Counted from the first letter of the stretch, positions 18,273 through 27,619 are shown. The stretch is 64,000 nt of DNA from Pseudomonas putida (GCF_026625125.1 NZ_CP113097.1:5628001-5692000), one strand, 5' to 3'. Made by a program: numbers and translations. Notes: generated by a model not told the origin, from the letters alone.

Positions 18273-18827
18273 TCAGTGCAGCGAAGGTTTTGGCGCGGGC
18301 GCGGCGGGCGCGGCCAGCTCTGTGTAGAGCAGCAGCGGCGCAACGCGCAGATACTCCATGACTTCCATGTAGTCGCTTTCGCCGTCCTCGGATTCCTCCA
18401 GCGCTTCCTGGACCTGGGAAATGGCCACCAGGTCCTGGAGCACTTCCTTGGCATCAGTGGACAGGTCCTTGCCGCCAGCATTCAGCCCGAAGCCGGCGAT
18501 GAAGCCCTGGCACCACTGGCCCAGGGCCGTGGCACGCTCGGTCAGCGAGGTTTCATCGGTTGGCAGCAGCAGCACGATGGCAATGTCCTCGCCGGTCAGC
18601 TCGGCCTTGACCATCTCCTGCAGGCCGATCAGTGCAGCGCGCACATTGTCTTCAGGTTCGTTTTCCAGCACCCCGGCAGCATCGGCCAGCCAGGCATCGG
18701 CGTCGAAGCCGGCACCGGCGCAACTGCGGCCAATCAGCAGGCCGTGCAGCTCGGCGGGGGAAACAGGGTGGCCGTTGCTCGAGAGCAGTGCGGCGAATGC
18801 GGTGTAGGGCGATTGGGTATTAGGCAT
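18273..18827 (-). CDS. ygfB: UPF0149 family protein YgfB
   Basis: A 184-residue acidic, helical protein of the YecA/YgfB family: [19 protein letters not shown] near the N-terminus, then [14 protein letters not shown], and an acidic region before a Pro/Ala-rich tail. It lacks the C-terminal SEC-C zinc motif of long YecA proteins. In Pseudomonas aeruginosa the orthologue has been linked to ampDh3 control and beta-lactam tolerance. First gene of the pepP-ubiH-ubiI operon, divergent from the zapA cluster. Confidence 0.92.
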   Translation of the reverse strand: MPNTQSPYTAFAALLSSNGHPVSPAELHGLLIGRSCAGAGFDADAWLADAAGVLENEPEDNVRAALIGLQEMVKAELTGEDIAIVLLLPTDETSLTERATALGQWCQGFIAGFGLNAGGKDLSTDAKEVLQDLVAISQVQEALEESEDGESDYMEVMEYLRVAPLLLYTELAAPAAPAPKPSLH

Positions 18828-18972
18828 GGGCGGCTAGGCGCCAGACGGCGCATTTGACTAGAATGAAGGCCTTGTATCCTAGCACCGGCAGGCGCGCCAA
18901 GACCATCGGCACTGGCCGTCACCGCTCAGGGAGAGGCATCATCGACGGGTGATTCATGACGGAGCGAATCGA

Positions 18973-19191
18973 GTGCAACCCACGCAAGAGAACGACCTGC
19001 AAGCATTGATGAGCCGGTTCGAGTCGCTGATCGAGCGGGTCGAGCAACTAAAACGGCAAAATGCACTCCTAGTAGCTCAGGAAAAATCCTGGCGCGAAGA
19101 GCGCGCCCACCTCATCGAAAAGAACGAGATCGCCAAGCGCAAGGTCGAGTCGATGATCTTACGCCTCAAGGCCCTGGAGCAAGACTCATGA
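18973..19191 (+). CDS. TIGR02449 family coiled-coil protein
   Basis: A 72-residue protein that is almost wholly coiled coil: LMSRFESLIERVEQLKRQNA followed by more charged heptads to ALEQDS. This small family regularly precedes zapA in gammaproteobacteria and recalls ZapB in size and form, so a division role is possible but unproven. The start is taken as GTG at 18973 because GGAG lies 8 bases ahead; a GTG at 18949 gives 80 residues but its purine-rich site is too far. Its TGA overlaps the zapA ATG by 4 bp. Confidence 0.82.
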   Translation: MQPTQENDLQALMSRFESLIERVEQLKRQNALLVAQEKSWREERAHLIEKNEIAKRKVESMILRLKALEQDS

Positions 19192-19508
19192 GCTCAAGCA
19201 ATAGTGTCACCGTGCAGATCCTGGACAAGGAATACTCGATCATCTGCCCGCCGGAGGAACGCAACAACCTGGTCAGCGCCGCACGCTACCTGGACGGCAA
19301 GATGCGCGAGATCCGCAGCAGCGGCAAGGTGATCGGTGCCGACCGGATCGCGGTGATGGCCGCATTGAACATCACCCACGAGATGCTCCACCGCCAGGAA
19401 GACCGCACCGACGCCCCCGCTGGCAGCGCCACCCGCGAACAGGTCCGCGACCTGCTCGATCGCGTCGACAAGGCTTTGTCCGACGACACGGATACCAAAA
19501 TCGGCTGA
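19188..19508 (+). CDS. zapA: Cell division protein ZapA
   Basis: A 106-residue ZapA: VTVQILDKEYSIICPPEERN at the N-terminus, then SAARYLDGKMREIRSSGKVIGADRIAVMAALNI, and a C-terminal coiled coil (VRDLLDRVDKAL). ZapA bundles FtsZ filaments at the division ring. Translational coupling with the upstream coiled-coil gene (ATGA overlap) suggests equal production. The 6S RNA promoter begins almost at its stop codon. Confidence 0.95.
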   Translation: MSSSNSVTVQILDKEYSIICPPEERNNLVSAARYLDGKMREIRSSGKVIGADRIAVMAALNITHEMLHRQEDRTDAPAGSATREQVRDLLDRVDKALSDDTDTKIG

Positions 19509-19526
19509 GGTTGGTATACTGGCGCC

Positions 19527-19705
19527 ACTCCCTGGTGGATGCGCCAGTCGGTTATGTCCCTGAGCCGATACGCACAACCACGGGGGTTGCACGCTGGGGC
19601 CGGTGTGCATGTCCGCCCGACGGAAAGCCTTAACGCCCCCTGCAATCTCCACCTTGAACTTTCGGGTTCAAGGGCTACACCGATAGCGGTCTTATCGGGG
19701 AGCCT
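19527..19705 (+). ncRNA. ssrS: 6S RNA
   Basis: About 179 nt lying between zapA and ygfA, the conserved 6S locus of gammaproteobacteria. The ends CTCCCTGG and GGGGAGCC close the long hairpin that mimics an open promoter and traps sigma-70 RNA polymerase. The internal region with TTGAACTTTCGGGTTCAAGG forms a strong local hairpin typical of pseudomonad 6S. A TATACT -10 box at 19515-19520 lies 7 bases before the proposed 5' end; I see no good -35. The ends are accurate to a few bases. Confidence 0.92.
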
Positions 19706-19772
19706 GTTTTCGATTGCCCACCCCGGTGGGCAGTTCTCGCTTTGAGCTTCGACACCTGGGAACGCCCGTGCC

Positions 19773-20381
19773 ATGACCGACACCGCGCCGCTCACACGCC
19801 CCCAGCTTCGTCGCCTGCTTCGCAATGCCCGCCGCGCACTCACGCCAGCCCAGCAACGCCAGGCCTCCCTTGGGCTGTATCGGCAGCTGGCACAAAACCC
19901 GCTGTTCCGCCGCGCCCGGCACATCGCCCTGTACCTCCCCAACGACGGTGAAATCGACCCGCAGCTGCTGCTGCGCGAGGCGCAACGGCGCGGCAAACGT
20001 ACTTACTTGCCGGTACTGCACGCCTGGCCGCGTACGCGCATGGTGTTCCAGCGGTTCGAGAAGGGTGAACGGCTCAAGCGCAACCGTTTCCGTATCCCCG
20101 AGCCGCTGACTGACCGCAAGCGCCAGCGCCCGATCTGGTCGCTGGACCTGATCCTGCTGCCACTGGTGGGCTTCGATGAAGCCGGCGGGCGGCTAGGCAT
20201 GGGCGGGGGCTTCTACGATCGCAGCCTGGCTTACCAGGCGCGACGCAAGACATGGAAAAAACCCCTGCTGCTGGGGCTGGCCCATGAATGCCAGAAGGTC
20301 GAACGACTGGCGCAGGCCAGCTGGGATGTACCACTGCAGGGCACGGTTTCGGACCGTGACTGGTACCTGGCGCCGAAATAA
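19773..20381 (+). CDS. ygfA: 5-formyltetrahydrofolate cyclo-ligase
   Basis: A 202-residue enzyme that converts 5-formyl-THF to 5,10-methenyl-THF with ATP. The basic N-terminus (RRLLRNARRALTP), YLPNDGEIDPQLLL and the substrate/ATP motif GGRLGMGGGFYDRSLAY are all typical. It lies 68 bp after 6S RNA and is probably made by read-through processing of the 6S transcript, as in E. coli. Its folate role connects with the glycine cleavage system earlier in the window only through metabolism. Confidence 0.95.
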   Translation: MTDTAPLTRPQLRRLLRNARRALTPAQQRQASLGLYRQLAQNPLFRRARHIALYLPNDGEIDPQLLLREAQRRGKRTYLPVLHAWPRTRMVFQRFEKGERLKRNRFRIPEPLTDRKRQRPIWSLDLILLPLVGFDEAGGRLGMGGGFYDRSLAYQARRKTWKKPLLLGLAHECQKVERLAQASWDVPLQGTVSDRDWYLAPK

Positions 20382-20401
20382 CCGGCGTCAGCGGGGAAGG
20401 T

Positions 20402-20551
20402 TCAGCGCTGCTGCTGGCCGGCTTCGACCGGTGTCTGGTACGCGGTATCGAGCTTGCGCTCCCAGATACCTTGCGCGTAACCGGTGGTAACCACACCCAG
20501 ACCAAAAATGAAGACTAGGACCCAGAGCAGATCCGGCTTGCGTTGATTCAT
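20402..20551 (-). CDS. 49-residue single-span membrane protein
   Basis: A short ORF beginning MNQRKPDLLW, with one hydrophobic span (LLWVLVFIFGLGVVTTGYA, about residues 8-26) after a positive N-terminus and a polar tail ending GQQQR, so it should sit N-in in the inner membrane. A G-rich run (GGGGGG) lies about 11 bases ahead of the ATG. Charge layout and synteny with ygfA and the EVE gene suggest a real gene conserved in Pseudomonas. Function unknown. It is convergent with ygfA. Confidence 0.7.
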   Translation of the reverse strand: MNQRKPDLLWVLVFIFGLGVVTTGYAQGIWERKLDTAYQTPVEAGQQQR

Positions 20552-20729
20552 CGAAGAATGCCCCCCTAGGCATACTTACTGGCTCGGCGACCTTCTTGGT
20601 GCCGCCGGAGCATATGACGTTAAAATCGGCGCATTTTCCGACAACCTGAGTCGACACGCAAACGTTGACGCCAACCGGCTGTCGGTTTCGTGCAACAGGT
20701 TATTTCAAACCTTTTCAGGAGCAGTATCC

Positions 20730-21182
20730 ATGGCCTACTGGCTGATGAAATCCGAGCCCGATGAGCTTTCGATCGAAGGCCTGGGCCGCTTGGGAGAAGC
20801 TCGCTGGGACGGCGTGCGCAACTACCAGGCGCGCAACTTTCTGCGCGCCATGAAGGTAGGCGATGAGTTTTTCTTCTACCACTCCAGCTGCCCTCAACCT
20901 GGCATTGCCGGGATCGCCCGAATCACTGCAGCGGCCTACCCGGACCCGACTGCGCTGGACCCTCAGAGCCATTACTACGACGCCAAGGCCACTGCCGAAA
21001 AGAATCCTTGGAGCGCCGTGGATGTGGCGCACGTGAAGACATTCAGGCAGGTACTGGGGCTGGGCTTACTCAAGCAGCAAAGCGCGCTGGAGGAATTGCC
21101 GCTGGTCCAGAAAGGCACTCGGCTGTCGGTGATGCCGGTGACCGCAGAGCAGTGGGCGGCGATCATTGCGCTAAACAAATGA
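20730..21182 (+). CDS. EVE domain protein (YTH-like fold)
   Basis: A 150-residue EVE protein: MAYWLMKSEPDELSIEGL at the start, ARWDGVRNYQARNFLR, GDEFFFYHSSC and IAGIARI outline the modified-nucleobase or RNA-binding pocket of the PUA-like superfamily. EVE proteins are linked to RNA or modified-DNA recognition, but the ligand of this housekeeping type is not settled. AGGAGCAGTATCC precedes the ATG. A hairpin separates it from the convergent FliL-like gene. Confidence 0.9.
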   Translation: MAYWLMKSEPDELSIEGLGRLGEARWDGVRNYQARNFLRAMKVGDEFFFYHSSCPQPGIAGIARITAAAYPDPTALDPQSHYYDAKATAEKNPWSAVDVAHVKTFRQVLGLGLLKQQSALEELPLVQKGTRLSVMPVTAEQWAAIIALNK

Positions 21183-21184
21183 CC

Positions 21185-21201
21185 GGCCCCGCGAAGGGGC
21201 C
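21185..21201. terminator. Hairpin between convergent EVE and FliL-like genes
   Basis: GGCCCC and GGGGCC pair around a 5-base loop directly after the EVE stop codon. The T-run is weak. Confidence 0.5.
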
Positions 21202-21215
21202 AGCCTGGTTCTCGC

Positions 21216-21620
21216 TCACTGCACGATCAGGTTATTGAACAGCAGGTCCTCGACAATCGGCTTGCCCTCTTCTGCTTCCATCACCTGCTGCACTTGCTTG
21301 AGTGCCTCTTGGCGCAGTTTTTCCTTCGCTTCGACGTTGCTCAAGTTATCCACACCCTGCTGGGTGAACAGCGCCACCAGCTGGTTGCGAATCAACGGCT
21401 CGTGGTGCTTGACCGCCTTGGCTGCCTCGTCGCCAGTCACGCGCAGGGCCACGTCAGCCTTGTACACGCGCAACCTGGGGCCACCATCGAGGGCATAGTT
21501 GCCTACAAAGGGCGGGCTCAGGCTGATATAGGAGACCTTGGGGGCTCCTTCCTTGGCTTCTTCGGCCAGAGCCGCCGCTGGCAGCATCAGGGCCAGCACC
21601 ATCAAGATCCACGCTTTCAC
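21216..21620 (-). CDS. FliL-like exported or membrane-anchored protein
   Basis: A 134-residue protein with an N-terminal hydrophobic segment that may be a cleaved signal (ILMVLALMLPAAALA, then EEAKEG). The rest resembles the periplasmic part of FliL: VSYISLSPPFVGNYA, then LRVYKADVALRV, HHEPLIRNQLVALF, QGVDNLSNVEAKEKLRQEAL. The start is GTG at 21620 with a perfect GAGGAG site 8 bases before it; a longer frame to 21677 has none. No flagellar gene is nearby, so it is not the standard fliL; a stomatin-like accessory role has been suggested for such relatives, but is unproven here. Confidence 0.82.
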   Translation of the reverse strand: MKAWILMVLALMLPAAALAEEAKEGAPKVSYISLSPPFVGNYALDGGPRLRVYKADVALRVTGDEAAKAVKHHEPLIRNQLVALFTQQGVDNLSNVEAKEKLRQEALKQVQQVMEAEEGKPIVEDLLFNNLIVQ

Positions 21621-21776
21621 GAATTCGCTCCTCAAAACAATTGGCGCCAGCTTACCCAGCATGCGACCCAAACCCAAGCCCGGGCTTATGCCACCCCATC
21701 AGGGCGAGCCATGCTCGTTGACCCGGCAGGTCGCCCTCCTACACTTATCGGCCACTACCCGCAAAGGAATAGCCCG

Positions 21777-22754
21777 ATGAAAGCTGTGTTGTGTAAAACC
21801 TTGGGGCCCGCACGCAACCTGGTTCTGGAAGAGGTGGCCAGCCCGGTACCGAAGAAAAACGAGATTCTGCTCGAGGTGCATGCGGCCGGGGTCAACTTCC
21901 CAGATACCCTGATCATCGAAGGCAAATACCAGTTCCAGCCACCGCTACCGTTCTCTCCAGGTGGCGAGGCGGCGGGTGTGGTCGCCGCTGTGGGCGAGCG
22001 CGCCGGTGCCTTCCAGGTCGGGGACAGAGTGATGGCCCTCACCGGCTGGGGGGCGTTCGCCGAACAGGTGGCCGTGCCGTTCTACAACGTGCTGCCCATC
22101 CCCGAAAGCATGGACTTCACCACCGCTGCCGCCTTCGGCATGACCTACGGCACCTCGATGCACGCGCTCAAGCAGCGCGGCCAATTGCAGCCAGGGGAAA
22201 CCCTGTTGGTACTAGGTGCGTCCGGTGGCGTCGGCCTGGCGGCCGTGGAGATCGGCAAGGCGATGGGCGCCAAGGTGATCGCAGCTGCCAGCAGCGCAGA
22301 GAAACTGGCTGTGGCCAAGTCTGCAGGTGCGGACGAGCTGATCGACTACAGCCAAGCCAGCCTCAAGGAGGAAATCAAGCGTCTGACCGGCGGCCAAGGG
22401 GTAGATGTGATCTACGACCCGGTCGGCGGTGAACTGTTCGACCAGGCCGTGCGCGGGCTGGCGTGGAACGGGCGGTTGCTGGTGGTCGGCTTCGCCAGCG
22501 GGACGATTCCACAGATGGCGGCGAACCTGGTACTGCTCAAGGGCGCCGCGGTGCTGGGGGTATTCTGGGGGGCCTTTGCCCAGCGCCAGCCGCAGGACAA
22601 TGCGGCCAACTTCAGCCAGCTGTTTGCCTGGCATGCCGAGGGCAAGCTGAAGCCCCTGGTATCGAAGACTTACCCGCTGGCCGAGGCGGGCGCGGCGATC
22701 GAGCAGCTGGGCCAAAGGAAAGCGGTAGGTAAGTTGGTGGTACAGGCCAGATGA
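21777..22754 (+). CDS. NADPH:quinone oxidoreductase, zinc-free MDR family
   Basis: A 325-residue medium-chain dehydrogenase/reductase. The catalytic domain has HAAGVNFPDTLIIEGKYQ and FSPGGEAAGVV; the nucleotide domain has LVLGASGGVGLAAVEIGKAMGA, a glycine-rich NADPH motif. No zinc-binding cysteine set is present. AAAGGAA precedes the ATG at 21777; the same frame runs open upstream through the antisense of the FliL-like gene and is not coding there. Substrate unknown; quinones or enones are usual. Ends at a strong hairpin. Confidence 0.9.
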   Translation: MKAVLCKTLGPARNLVLEEVASPVPKKNEILLEVHAAGVNFPDTLIIEGKYQFQPPLPFSPGGEAAGVVAAVGERAGAFQVGDRVMALTGWGAFAEQVAVPFYNVLPIPESMDFTTAAAFGMTYGTSMHALKQRGQLQPGETLLVLGASGGVGLAAVEIGKAMGAKVIAAASSAEKLAVAKSAGADELIDYSQASLKEEIKRLTGGQGVDVIYDPVGGELFDQAVRGLAWNGRLLVVGFASGTIPQMAANLVLLKGAAVLGVFWGAFAQRQPQDNAANFSQLFAWHAEGKLKPLVSKTYPLAEAGAAIEQLGQRKAVGKLVVQAR

Positions 22755-22777
22755 TCATTTGAGAAAAGGCTGACCCC

Positions 22778-22815
22778 GCAGCGCTCTTCGCGGATGAGCC
22801 CGCGAAGAGCGCTGC
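22778..22815. terminator. Bidirectional 16-bp stem-loop terminator
   Basis: GCAGCGCTCTTCGCGG and CCGCGAAGAGCGCTGC form a perfect 16-bp stem with a 6-base loop between two convergent genes. Such stems serve as bidirectional terminators; a REP relation is possible but the core differs from the REPs elsewhere in the window. Confidence 0.65.
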
Positions 22816-22824
22816 ACCGCCCGA

Positions 22825-23475
22825 TCAGACCTCACGCAGGTTGTGGCAGCGCCTGAAGCGCGCTTCGAGGTTGCGGTCGGGCATCTGGTGGCTGCGCAGT
22901 GCGTTCAACGTCTGCTCGACATACTCACGCGTGGTGCCATAGCGCCCTTTGGCACTGGCAAGAATCTGGCTAAGCAGCGTATCGGGCAAATTGCCGGCGT
23001 AGCACGGCAGGTGTCGCTCAAGCACGAAGCCCAAGGCCTGCACCTTGTTGCCATCACCCAGCCGGCAGCTGAGCCAGTGTGGCCGGTACGCCGGGTACGG
23101 CATCTCTCTTTGCCACAAGGCCATCAGGGAGTCGTCGAGGTTGCTTTCATCGAGGCGGTAGGCAAAACCGCTGCACGAACCGCCGCGGTCGAGGCCGAAT
23201 ACCAGGCCTGGCGTTTCCGGCGTGCCCCGATGCTCGTGCGACCACAGATAAAGGCCACGGTGATAGCCATGCACCCGTGCACGCTGGCGCTCGACCGAAC
23301 TGCACTCCGGGCGCCATATCAACGAACCATAGGCAAATAACCAGACCGGGCCGCCGTGATGGCGCGACATGGTGGTATGCACCGAGTTGATCAATTGCTC
23401 GCGGGTCAGTTGCTGACCGAAGTCGAGTGCCGGAGGATAAGTGCTTTTCCAGGATAAACTTTCAAGTGCCGACAT
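22825..23475 (-). CDS. chaC: Glutathione-specific gamma-glutamylcyclotransferase, ChaC family
   Basis: A 216-residue enzyme expected to cleave glutathione to 5-oxoproline and Cys-Gly. The family signature WLFAYGSLIWRPE (about 46-58) forms the substrate loop; the acidic catalytic residue is in ALWQREM; GFAYRLDE and PDTLLSQILASAKGRYGTTREYVEQTL follow as usual. The start at 23475 lacks a good ribosome site; an internal ATG at residue 36 would remove a poorly conserved N-terminal part and is possible. It stands alone, with 245 bp of non-coding sequence upstream. Confidence 0.9.
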   Translation of the reverse strand: MSALESLSWKSTYPPALDFGQQLTREQLINSVHTTMSRHHGGPVWLFAYGSLIWRPECSSVERQRARVHGYHRGLYLWSHEHRGTPETPGLVFGLDRGGSCSGFAYRLDESNLDDSLMALWQREMPYPAYRPHWLSCRLGDGNKVQALGFVLERHLPCYAGNLPDTLLSQILASAKGRYGTTREYVEQTLNALRSHQMPDRNLEARFRRCHNLREV

Positions 23476-23671
23476 AAGCTGCCGCCATTATTCCCTGTGA
23501 ACTACTGATAGCGCGAAAAGCCCTGTAGGGCGGGGCTTGCGCCGATGCCCTTGGAGCCTGCAATCACCTTAAGAAGAAGCGCGCCAACACTCAAGCCCTG
23601 GAGCCTGAGTTTCACGCTAACTTCCGACGACTGGAGAGCCTTGCTGCAAAGTATAGTGAAAGTTATTAGTC

Positions 23672-23694
23672 AAGGCGGTAGGAATTACCGCCTT
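23672..23694 (-). terminator. Hairpin downstream of the ferredoxin-reductase gene
   Basis: AAGGCGGTA and TACCGCCTT form a 9-bp stem with a 5-base loop, 27 bases beyond the stop at 23721 on the minus strand. The rest of 23476-23720 shows nothing further that I can name. Confidence 0.6.
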
Positions 23695-23720
23695 ATACCC
23701 ACTACTTTGAACTTCGGTTA

Positions 23721-24689
23721 TTAACCACGCGGGGCGTAGGCAAACACATCAGCGCGCATGCGATGCGCATCCATACCGGCCTCGACCAGGGCATCGAGCG
23801 TGGCATAAACCATATTGGGCGAGCCACTGGCATAAACGTGAACCGTATTGAGGTCTTGCACGTCCTCGCATACCGCCTCGTGCAACATGCCGCAACGGCC
23901 TTCCCAGCCACACAAGTCGCTCACCACCTTGTGCAGGAACAGGTTGGGCAGGCGCTCCCACTCGGCCCAGTGCTCGATGGCGTAGAAATCTTCAGGGCGT
24001 CGCACCCCCCAGTAGAGGTGCACCGGGTGCTTGAAGCCCTGGGCGCGGCAATGCTCGACCAGGCTGTGCATCTGCCCCATGCCGGTCCCCGCAGCGATGA
24101 GCACCAGGGGCCCATCGGGCAGCTCGGCCAGGTGGGTGTCCCCGAATGGCATCTCGATGCGCGCGACAGGGTCGCGCTGCAACTGCGCCAACAGCTGCCT
24201 GGCACTGTCTTCGCGGACCAGCACGTGAAGCTCAAGGTCGCGCCCACTGTGGGGGGCAGACGCCAGCGAGAAGGCCGCCGGCTTGCCGCCCTCGCGCTCG
24301 ATCATCAGGTACTGCCCGGCGTGATAGCGCAGTGGCTTGCCCGCCGGCGCACGCAAGCGCACGCGCCAGACGTCGCCACCTACCTCGACGCATTCAGTGA
24401 CGCTGCATGCCAGCTTGCGCACTGGCAGCTCGCCCAGGGCCAGCACACCATCCCAGAGCAGCACGCAGTCCTCCAGTGGTTCGGCGATGCAGGTGAACAG
24501 CTCACCATGGTCTCGCACCTCACCATTCTGGCGAACGCGACCCTCGACCAACAATGCGGCGCACACATGGCAATTGCCATTGCGACAGCTGTTCGGGCAG
24601 TCATAGCCCAGCCGCCGCGCTCCATCCAGGATCCGTTCCCCGGGTTCGAGCGCCAGCACCGCCCCGGACGGCTGCAACGTTACCTGCAT
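23721..24689 (-). CDS. 2Fe-2S ferredoxin/flavin reductase (CDP-glucoseen reductase-like)
   Basis: A 322-residue fusion of a plant-type ferredoxin domain (CPNSCRNGNCHVC plus a later Cys in FTCIAEP) with an FNR-type reductase: the flavin motif HAGQYLMIER, and the NAD(P)H motif LIAAGTGMGQMHSLVEH. It should move electrons from NAD(P)H through FAD to 2Fe-2S. The start at 24689 (MQVTLQPSG) shares a base with the ubiD stop (TGATG), indicating translational coupling. The next-door UbiD suggests a link to ubiquinone or prenyl-FMN chemistry, but no partner is known to me. Often annotated as CDP-6-deoxy-glucoseen reductase, which is doubtful. Confidence 0.87.
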   Translation of the reverse strand: MQVTLQPSGAVLALEPGERILDGARRLGYDCPNSCRNGNCHVCAALLVEGRVRQNGEVRDHGELFTCIAEPLEDCVLLWDGVLALGELPVRKLACSVTECVEVGGDVWRVRLRAPAGKPLRYHAGQYLMIEREGGKPAAFSLASAPHSGRDLELHVLVREDSARQLLAQLQRDPVARIEMPFGDTHLAELPDGPLVLIAAGTGMGQMHSLVEHCRAQGFKHPVHLYWGVRRPEDFYAIEHWAEWERLPNLFLHKVVSDLCGWEGRCGMLHEAVCEDVQDLNTVHVYASGSPNMVYATLDALVEAGMDAHRMRADVFAYAPRG

Positions 24690-26155
24690 CAATCTATTCC
24701 CAACTGGTCCCACAACTCATCGATGCGGCGGGTGACGGCCTCGTCCTTGACGATGACCCGGCCCCATTCGCGTGTAGTCTCGCCCGGCCACTTGTGGGTG
24801 GCATCCAGGCCCATCTTCGACCCCAGGCCCGATACCGGCGACGCAAAGTCCAGGTAGTCGATCGGCGTGTTGTCGATCATCACCGTATCACGCTTGGGGT
24901 CCATGCGCGTGGTGATGGCCCAGATCACGTCATTCCAGTCACGGGCGTTGATGTCGTCATCGGTGACGATAACGAACTTGGTGTACATGAACTGTCTCAG
25001 GAACGACCACACACCCAGCATCACGCGCTTGGCGTGGCCCGGGTACTGCTTCTTCATCGTCACCACCGCCATGCGGTACGAGCACCCTTCCGGCGGCAGG
25101 TAGAAGTCGACGATCTCCGGGAACTGCTTTTGCAGGATTGGCACGAACACTTCATTGAGCGCCACGCCAAGGATGGCTGGCTCATCTGGCGGCCGACCGG
25201 TATAGGTGCTGTGGTAGATCGGTTTCTGCCGGTGAGTGATGCGTTCGACGGTGAACACCGGGAAGCTGTCCACTTCGTTGTAGTAGCCGGTGTGGTCACC
25301 ATAGGGGCCCTCCGGGGCCATCTCGCCCGGGTGGATCACACCTTCAAGGATGATCTCGGCGGTGGCCGGCACCTGCAGGTTGCTGCCTCGGCATTTGACC
25401 AGCTCGGTGCGGTTGCCGCGCAGCAGGCCAGCGAAGGCGTACTCGGAAAGCGTATCGGGCACCGGCGTGACGGCGCCGAGGATGGTTGCCGGGTCAGCGC
25501 CCAGGGCAACGGCGACCGGGAACGGCTGGCCGGGGTTCTTCTCGCACCACTCGCGATAATCCAGCGCACCACCGCGGTGGCTCAACCAGCGCATGATGAC
25601 CTTGTTGCGGCCGATGACCTGCTGGCGATAAATGCCCAGGTTCTGGCGGTCCTTGTTCGGCCCGCGAGTCACGGTCAGGCCCCAGGTGATCAGCGGCGCC
25701 ACGTCGCCCGGCCAGCAGTGCTGGATCGGCAGTTGGCCAAGGTCGACGTCATCGCCCTCGACCACCACCTCCTGGCAAACGGCATCCTTGACCACCTTCG
25801 GTGCCATGGACACGACCTTCTTGAAGATCGGCAGTTTCGACCAGGCATCCTTGAGGCCTTTAGGCGGCTCCGGCTCCTTGAGGAAGGCCAGCAGCTTGCC
25901 GATCTCGCGCAGCTCCTCGACCGATTCGGCGCCCATGCCCATGGCCACCCGCTCCGGGGTGCCGAACAGGTTGCCGAGCACCGGGATATCGAAGCCCGTG
26001 GGCTTTTCGAACAACAACGCCGGCCCCTTCGCACGCAGGGTGCGGTCACACACCTCGGTCATTTCCAGGACGGGGGAGATCGGAACCTGGATGCGCTTGA
26101 GTTCACCGCGCTGTTCCAGGCCACGGATGAAGTCGCGCAAGTCGCGATACTGCAT
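24689..26155 (-). CDS. ubiD: 3-octaprenyl-4-hydroxybenzoate decarboxylase
   Basis: A 488-residue UbiD decarboxylase that uses prenylated FMN, made by UbiX elsewhere, in ubiquinone synthesis. [22 protein letters not shown] opens the protein; the prFMN and catalytic region includes [19 protein letters not shown] and [14 protein letters not shown] with the conserved Glu/Arg set; the C-terminus has [25 protein letters not shown]. Length fits the family (E. coli 497). The ferredoxin-reductase gene is coupled downstream. Confidence 0.96.
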   Translation of the reverse strand: MQYRDLRDFIRGLEQRGELKRIQVPISPVLEMTEVCDRTLRAKGPALLFEKPTGFDIPVLGNLFGTPERVAMGMGAESVEELREIGKLLAFLKEPEPPKGLKDAWSKLPIFKKVVSMAPKVVKDAVCQEVVVEGDDVDLGQLPIQHCWPGDVAPLITWGLTVTRGPNKDRQNLGIYRQQVIGRNKVIMRWLSHRGGALDYREWCEKNPGQPFPVAVALGADPATILGAVTPVPDTLSEYAFAGLLRGNRTELVKCRGSNLQVPATAEIILEGVIHPGEMAPEGPYGDHTGYYNEVDSFPVFTVERITHRQKPIYHSTYTGRPPDEPAILGVALNEVFVPILQKQFPEIVDFYLPPEGCSYRMAVVTMKKQYPGHAKRVMLGVWSFLRQFMYTKFVIVTDDDINARDWNDVIWAITTRMDPKRDTVMIDNTPIDYLDFASPVSGLGSKMGLDATHKWPGETTREWGRVIVKDEAVTRRIDELWDQLGID

Positions 26156-26231
26156 GCATGAGCCTCGTGTTGGCCGTATCGGTCGGGGTGCAGAGTGTAG
26201 CGCCGTTCAGTGCTCAATGGCCAAAAATGAC

Positions 26232-26335
26232 TTGGGGCCGCTTCGCGCCCCATCGCCGGCAGGCCGGCCGCCACAAGGGTCGCAGAGGACCTGTGGAAGC
26301 CGGCTTGCCGGCGATGGGGTGCGAAGCAGCCCCAA
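26232..26335. repeat. Inverted pair of REP elements
   Basis: The left copy reads TTGGGGCCGCTTCGCGCCCC then ATCGCCGGC; the right copy is its inverse with few changes (GCCGGCGATGGGGT...GCAGCCCC). Together they form a 104-bp BIME-like inverted repeat between the ubiD start and the rho stop. This is the commonest intergenic palindrome of P. putida-type genomes; the RAYT at 36.7 kb is a likely mobiliser. It may also end rho transcripts. Confidence 0.85.
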
Positions 26336-26359
26336 TCATTGCTTGAACGATCTCAGCGC

Positions 26360-27619
26360 TTACTTGCGCTTCATCGACAGGAAGAACTCGTCGTTGGTCT
26401 TGGTCTGCTTGAGCTTGTCGACCAAGAACTCGATGGCGGCGATTTCGTCCATCGGGTGCAGCAGCTTGCGCAGGATCCACATGCGCTGGAGTTCGTCGTC
26501 GGCGGTCAGCAGCTCTTCACGGCGGGTGCCCGAGCGGTTGATGTTGATGGCCGGGAACACACGCTTCTCGGCGATACGACGGTCCAGGGGCAGCTCCATG
26601 TTGCCGGTACCCTTGAACTCTTCGTAGATCACTTCATCCATCTTCGAACCGGTTTCTACCAGCGCGGTGGCGATGATGGTCAGCGAACCGCCTTCCTCGA
26701 TGTTACGCGCAGCACCGAAGAAGCGCTTTGGCTTCTCCAGGGCGTGGGCATCGACACCACCGGTCAGTACCTTGCCGGAGCTCGGGATCACGGTGTTGTA
26801 GGCACGCGCCAGACGGGTGATGGAGTCGAGCAGAATGACCACATCTTTCTTGTGCTCGACCAGGCGCTTGGCCTTCTCGATGACCATTTCGGCAACCTGC
26901 ACGTGGCGGGTCGGCGGCTCATCGAAGGTCGAAGCAACCACTTCACCGCGCACGGTGCGCTGCATTTCGGTCACTTCTTCCGGGCGCTCGTCGATCAGCA
27001 GAACGATCAGGTGGCACTCGGGGTTGTTACGGGTGATGTTGGCCGCGATGTTCTGCAGCATGATCGTTTTACCGGCTTTCGGCGGGGCGACGATCAGGCC
27101 ACGCTGGCCCTTGCCGATCGGTGCGCACAGATCGATGACGCGGCCGGTCAGGTCTTCGGTGGAACCGTTGCCGGCTTCCATCTTCAGGCGCTTGTTCGGG
27201 AACAGCGGCGTCAGGTTTTCGAAGAGGATCTTGTTCTTTGCGTTTTCCGGGCGATCGAAGTTGATCGTGTCGACCTTGAGCAGCGCGAAGTAACGCTCCC
27301 CTTCCTTCGGCGGGCGGATCTTGCCGACGATGGTATCGCCGGTACGCAGGTTAAAGCGGCGGATCTGGCTAGGCGAGACGTAGATGTCGTCGGGGCCGGC
27401 CAGATAGGACGCATCAGCCGAACGCAGGAAACCGAAACCATCCTGGAGAATCTCCAGCACGCCGTCACCTGAGATCTCTTCGCCGCTTTTCGCGTGCTTC
27501 TTCAGCAGGGCGAAAATCACGTCCTGTTTGCGCGAACGGGCCATGTTTTCGATGCCCATCTGTTCGGCCATTTCCAGCAGATCGGTAATCGGCTTTTGCT
27601 TGAGTTCAGTCAGGTTCAT
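26360..27619 (-). CDS. rho: Transcription termination factor Rho
   Basis: A 419-residue hexameric RNA helicase. The N-terminal helix bundle ([40 protein letters not shown]) and cold-shock-like RNA-binding domain ([30 protein letters not shown]) precede the ATPase core: Walker [15 protein letters not shown], Walker B region [13 protein letters not shown], and the Q/R-loops. Length equals E. coli Rho. There is no recognisable purine-rich ribosome site before the start; the leader carries pyrimidine-rich CCTCCC and CCCCTT instead. Confidence 0.98.
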   Translation of the reverse strand: MNLTELKQKPITDLLEMAEQMGIENMARSRKQDVIFALLKKHAKSGEEISGDGVLEILQDGFGFLRSADASYLAGPDDIYVSPSQIRRFNLRTGDTIVGKIRPPKEGERYFALLKVDTINFDRPENAKNKILFENLTPLFPNKRLKMEAGNGSTEDLTGRVIDLCAPIGKGQRGLIVAPPKAGKTIMLQNIAANITRNNPECHLIVLLIDERPEEVTEMQRTVRGEVVASTFDEPPTRHVQVAEMVIEKAKRLVEHKKDVVILLDSITRLARAYNTVIPSSGKVLTGGVDAHALEKPKRFFGAARNIEEGGSLTIIATALVETGSKMDEVIYEEFKGTGNMELPLDRRIAEKRVFPAININRSGTRREELLTADDELQRMWILRKLLHPMDEIAAIEFLVDKLKQTKTNDEFFLSMKRK

